Origin: Micromonospora saelicesensis
GTDB taxonomy: Bacteria > Actinomycetota > Actinomycetes > Mycobacteriales > Micromonosporaceae
Reading direction: 5' to 3'
DNA: 64,000 bases
Assembly (NCBI RefSeq): GCF_900091575.1
Contig: NZ_FMCR01000010.1
Location: 124,001 to 188,000, forward strand
In this document: in pieces, positions 61,865-64,000 of the stretch
Position numbering within the stretch: the first letter of the stretch is position 1
How the letters are laid out: every line of letters starts with the position of its first letter
Translations under genes and position numbers: made by a program
The notes under the pieces: generated by a model
Told to the model about the DNA's origin: nothing
The model's database searches: none
Seen by the model: the letters and a program-made list of their open reading frames with translations, nothing else

Positions 61865-63214
61865 GTGACGGTGATCCAACTGCCGGAGGGCTACAGCTGG
61901 GCTGAGCCACTGAATGGTGGCGAGTCTCTCGCCTTCGATCGGAACAAGCACGGTGACGAGTGGATTGACTTTGTCTTTCAACGGCTTGGGGAAACGGTTC
62001 GGTCAAGTGGCTATCAGATGTCGTCGCATGATCATTTCCCCGGCGGCCACATCTACCAACTGGCTGGATCTCAGCTGCGGAGCGCGCTTTGGCTGATACT
62101 CCCTTCCAATCGCGGGCCTGTCTGCGTGGTCCTAGGGCGCGAACCGCAACACGAGGACGACATCGAGCCGTGGCGCGAAGCGGTTGCACATGCGGTCCGC
62201 CAGATTGGGACCGCTATGGATTTTGGATGGTGGGCGATCATTGGTCCAGACCCAAAATCTCGTTACAGTGGCAGCTTGCGTCTCTCCTCGCCCTCAGAAG
62301 TGGGCGGTTTGAAGCTGGATCCGTCACCAGAAATGTTTTTTGAATATTCACCATCGCGCTTCAACCTTTTCAGTGCCAATGGTAGTCGCAATGGCCTTGT
62401 CAAGGTTCGGGGGACTTCTGCTGCCTACACCTGGGCGGTGGCGGCCGAGGACGCGGCGAAACGTCTTCGTCTGCTCTGCGCGATGTTGTCAGTTGAATCG
62501 AGAGTGCCATGGATGCAACGTTGCTCCATCAGCCCTCTGACTCGCACCAACGCGTCCGGCGAGTCAGAGGCAATTGATGGCGAAGATATTGAATTTCCGG
62601 TCAGATCGCCATGGGATCGTGATGAAATATTCTCGCCAGAAGGTCGCTTTCAAGTAAATGACGTCACCATTCCAGACTGGATTCCCTCGCGATGGAGTGC
62701 AATAGCGTCTGATGCCGGCCTTCTAGGTGCCCTGATTAACTATCACGAGGGCCTGCTCATGATGGAGGCTCATCCTTCGTACGCCGCTCTAGCGTTTGTC
62801 GCTGTTATAGAGGCGCTCGGAAACCGAACAGTCAAGAAGTTGCCTCGATGCGCTGAATGCAGGTCAGTAAGGGGGTCCGGGCAACGCTTCCGAGAGGCGC
62901 TTGCGAAGGTGATCCCGGCAGAGGAAGCCGAGTATTTTGGTCGCAAATTCTACGACCGTCGATCCCGTACAGCTCACGAAGGAATATTGCACGGAGCCGA
63001 GCCGACCTTCGGCGCATTTTCGCACTGGACTGGCATCTCAGATAACTCGGTGCGCGACTTCGAGGCCCTTTTGCATAGCCTGTCCGCAGTGACTCGCCGG
63101 ATCTTATTGGTGGAGGTTGCCGAGATTGATGTGCCAAGGTCTTCGCTGCTTCCCCCGCCGATTAGGGCTTTGCCTTCGCCTGCTAGCACCTCGCCGCCGA
63201 CCAGCGAGGGTTAA
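61865..63214 (+). CDS. Apea-like HEPN domain protein, candidate RNase/defence factor
   Basis: A 449-residue soluble protein whose gene is clearly lower in GC than its surroundings, with many A/T-ending codons, so it is likely acquired. The C-terminal part resembles Apea-like HEPN domains: ALAFVAVIEALGNR, a cysteine pair at 329 and 332 (RCAECRS), RFREALAKVIP, and the R-x4-H motif R366-SRTA-H371 in YDRRSRTAHEGILHGAE, the catalytic motif of HEPN ribonucleases. The first 280 residues are not recognisable and may sense a trigger. ApeA-type proteins protect cells from phages by abortive infection. No partner gene is next to it. The GTG start has a weak ribosome site; a GTG two codons later is possible. 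Confidence 0.75.
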   Translation: MTVIQLPEGYSWAEPLNGGESLAFDRNKHGDEWIDFVFQRLGETVRSSGYQMSSHDHFPGGHIYQLAGSQLRSALWLILPSNRGPVCVVLGREPQHEDDIEPWREAVAHAVRQIGTAMDFGWWAIIGPDPKSRYSGSLRLSSPSEVGGLKLDPSPEMFFEYSPSRFNLFSANGSRNGLVKVRGTSAAYTWAVAAEDAAKRLRLLCAMLSVESRVPWMQRCSISPLTRTNASGESEAIDGEDIEFPVRSPWDRDEIFSPEGRFQVNDVTIPDWIPSRWSAIASDAGLLGALINYHEGLLMMEAHPSYAALAFVAVIEALGNRTVKKLPRCAECRSVRGSGQRFREALAKVIPAEEAEYFGRKFYDRRSRTAHEGILHGAEPTFGAFSHWTGISDNSVRDFEALLHSLSAVTRRILLVEVAEIDVPRSSLLPPPIRALPSPASTSPPTSEG

Positions 63215-63372
63215 CGCCGCTCTAGTCGAGTACGGCCTGCTTGATATCTCGTACGCCGACGCACGTCTGCTTCCAAATTTGCGCGGGACGGAGCGCGCAG
63301 CAGGCTGGAGGCGGCACTACCTCGCCGATGGAGCCGCGTCTAGGCGGTCGCATTCGCGCGTATGGCTCCCGC

Positions 63373-63561
63373 TTACGGTCGCGCGATGACTTGAGCGACG
63401 AATGCGGCCCAGGCGACGGGGCGAAGGTCAGCGCCGGTCCGGCGGTGCCCTTCGAGTCTTGGACGGCTACAACACCGGGGAGGCTGCCTGCCACCTCGAC
63501 CCAGTTCCGCCGCTCGCGCCGCTGCGGGTGGACTGCGCCACCAGGCGGTACTGAGGTCCAT
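63373..63561 (-). pseudogene. DUF397 protein gene broken by compensating indels
   Basis: Joining three frames restores a normal DUF397 protein: MDLSTAWWR, then STRSGASGG, then NWVEVAGSLPGVVAVQDSKG...ALTFAP, then VAWAAFVAQVIARP and stop. The pieces need three frameshifts, which together return to the original frame, so the apparent 62-residue frame has the right ends but a nonsense middle. DUF397 genes usually follow an XRE regulator gene (AbaA/WhiJ-type pairs); no intact regulator is upstream, only sequence that could be its remnant. Confidence 0.75.
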
Positions 63562-63632
63562 GATGGCTCTCAGCGTCCTTCATCAGCTCGTTGGACTGCC
63601 GGCGCAGGAGCGCTTCGTTCGCCGACTCTCGC

Positions 63633-63989
63633 TCATTGGTGTAGCGCGCCGACGCGGAGCCGGTTGCCGTCGGGGTCCAACGCCTCGAACTCACGACCCC
63701 AGTCCTTCTGGTCGACAACGCCGCCGCAGGCCGCCGCCGCATTGTTGTCGTCGACGTATAAGTACAACAGGGCCCCGGCCGGGCCCGGCGTCGCGCCAAC
63801 TCACCGCCGCAATCAGCGTCCCCGGTGTGCTTAGACAGATGGATCTCGACGGTGCCCCGGGCGATGCTCACGTAGAGCGTCAAGCCAGGGGCGAGTCGGT
63901 GCTCCCGCTTGACGAAACCAAGGCGGCGTACCAGGCACGGCGGTGTTCGCGTCCGTGGTCCGCAGGGCAGGCGCTAGGCGTTCGGGCAT
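63633..63989 (-). pseudogene. VOC-family (glyoxalase/bleomycin resistance) gene broken by frameshifts
   Basis: Three frames spell a VOC-domain protein of about 118 residues: MPERLAPALRTTDANTAV, then GFVKREHRLAPGLTLYVSIARGTVEIHLSKHTGDAD, then ALLYLYVDD...DWGREFEALDPDGNRLRVGALHQ and stop. Glu in EIHLS and in REFEALDPDGNRLRV are the usual metal-ligand positions. At least two indels break the frame, so no functional protein can be made unless the sequence contains errors. It is 70 bases upstream of the DUF397 remnant on the same strand. Confidence 0.8.
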
Positions 63990-64000
63990 CCGGGCGGTCT

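Noticed and set aside
63241-63834. 197-codon + strand frame at the right edge
   Set aside because: It is antisense to the DUF397 and VOC remnants, which explain the sequence better.
61100-64000. Search for integrase, IS ends or CRISPR array
   Set aside because: No tyrosine or serine recombinase motif, no terminal inverted repeats and no regularly spaced repeats were seen here or elsewhere in the window.

Overview
The window is very GC-rich, with codons ending almost always in G or C. It carries many actinobacterial families (DUF3145, DUF3052, DUF3040, DUF397, FasR-type PucR regulator, homodimeric aceE, AhpE) and looks like chromosomal DNA of a Micromonospora-like member of the Micromonosporaceae. 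That assignment is inference from gene content and style, not from a search. Genes sit on both strands, often in tight pairs with 4-bp GTGA/ATGA overlaps, and convergent pairs are usually separated by strong hairpins.

Left part (1-24 kb): the N-terminal part of a HelD-type helicase, an alpha/beta hydrolase, a beta-carbonic anhydrase, a GH3 lipoprotein and small proteins lead into the fatty acid synthesis operon fabD-fabH-acpP-fabF with its FasR-like regulator upstream (7.3-12.1 kb). A NarL-type two-component pair, a CopC-like protein, gltX, a beta-glucosidase/MFS sugar operon and aceE follow. Middle (24-43 kb): a secreted PhoD phosphatase, a single-chain E1 alpha-beta 2-oxoacid dehydrogenase with an acidic insert, DUF3052 and ahpE, tRNA-Val(UAC), a glycosyltransferase/GNAT/pyruvyltransferase group, a PfkB kinase and an SNF2-SWIM pair. 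The order fab / aceE / DUF3052-ahpE / Nif3-zinc ribbon-RNase H matches, from memory, the order in Mycobacterium and Streptomyces, so this is an old syntenic backbone with later insertions.

Right part (43-64 kb): a five-gene overlapping operon encodes DUF1800, DUF1501, a ferric-reductase-like membrane flavocytochrome, an FMN-binding SGAT protein and the flavin transferase ApbE. This looks like an extracytoplasmic flavin electron-transfer system joined to two Tat-type proteins of unknown role. Next come a primase-polymerase-like gene divergent from an XRE regulator/flavoprotein pair with a 17-bp palindrome between them, the Nif3/zinc-ribbon/RNase H-CobC block, a DUF3311-SSS transporter, a MarR/MFS divergon with a clear operator pair, a TSUP permease and the RNase P RNA gene.

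Directly after rnpB the sequence changes to a visibly AT-richer accessory segment (about 61.1-64.0 kb). It holds a lone 449-residue protein with an Apea-like HEPN signature (R-x4-H), a candidate RNase and antiphage factor, followed by decayed DUF397 and VOC genes whose frames are broken by several small indels. A family of intergenic imperfect hairpins sharing the core AAGATCCGCGCAACTTC recurs at three sites, with further related GATC-rich hairpins elsewhere.
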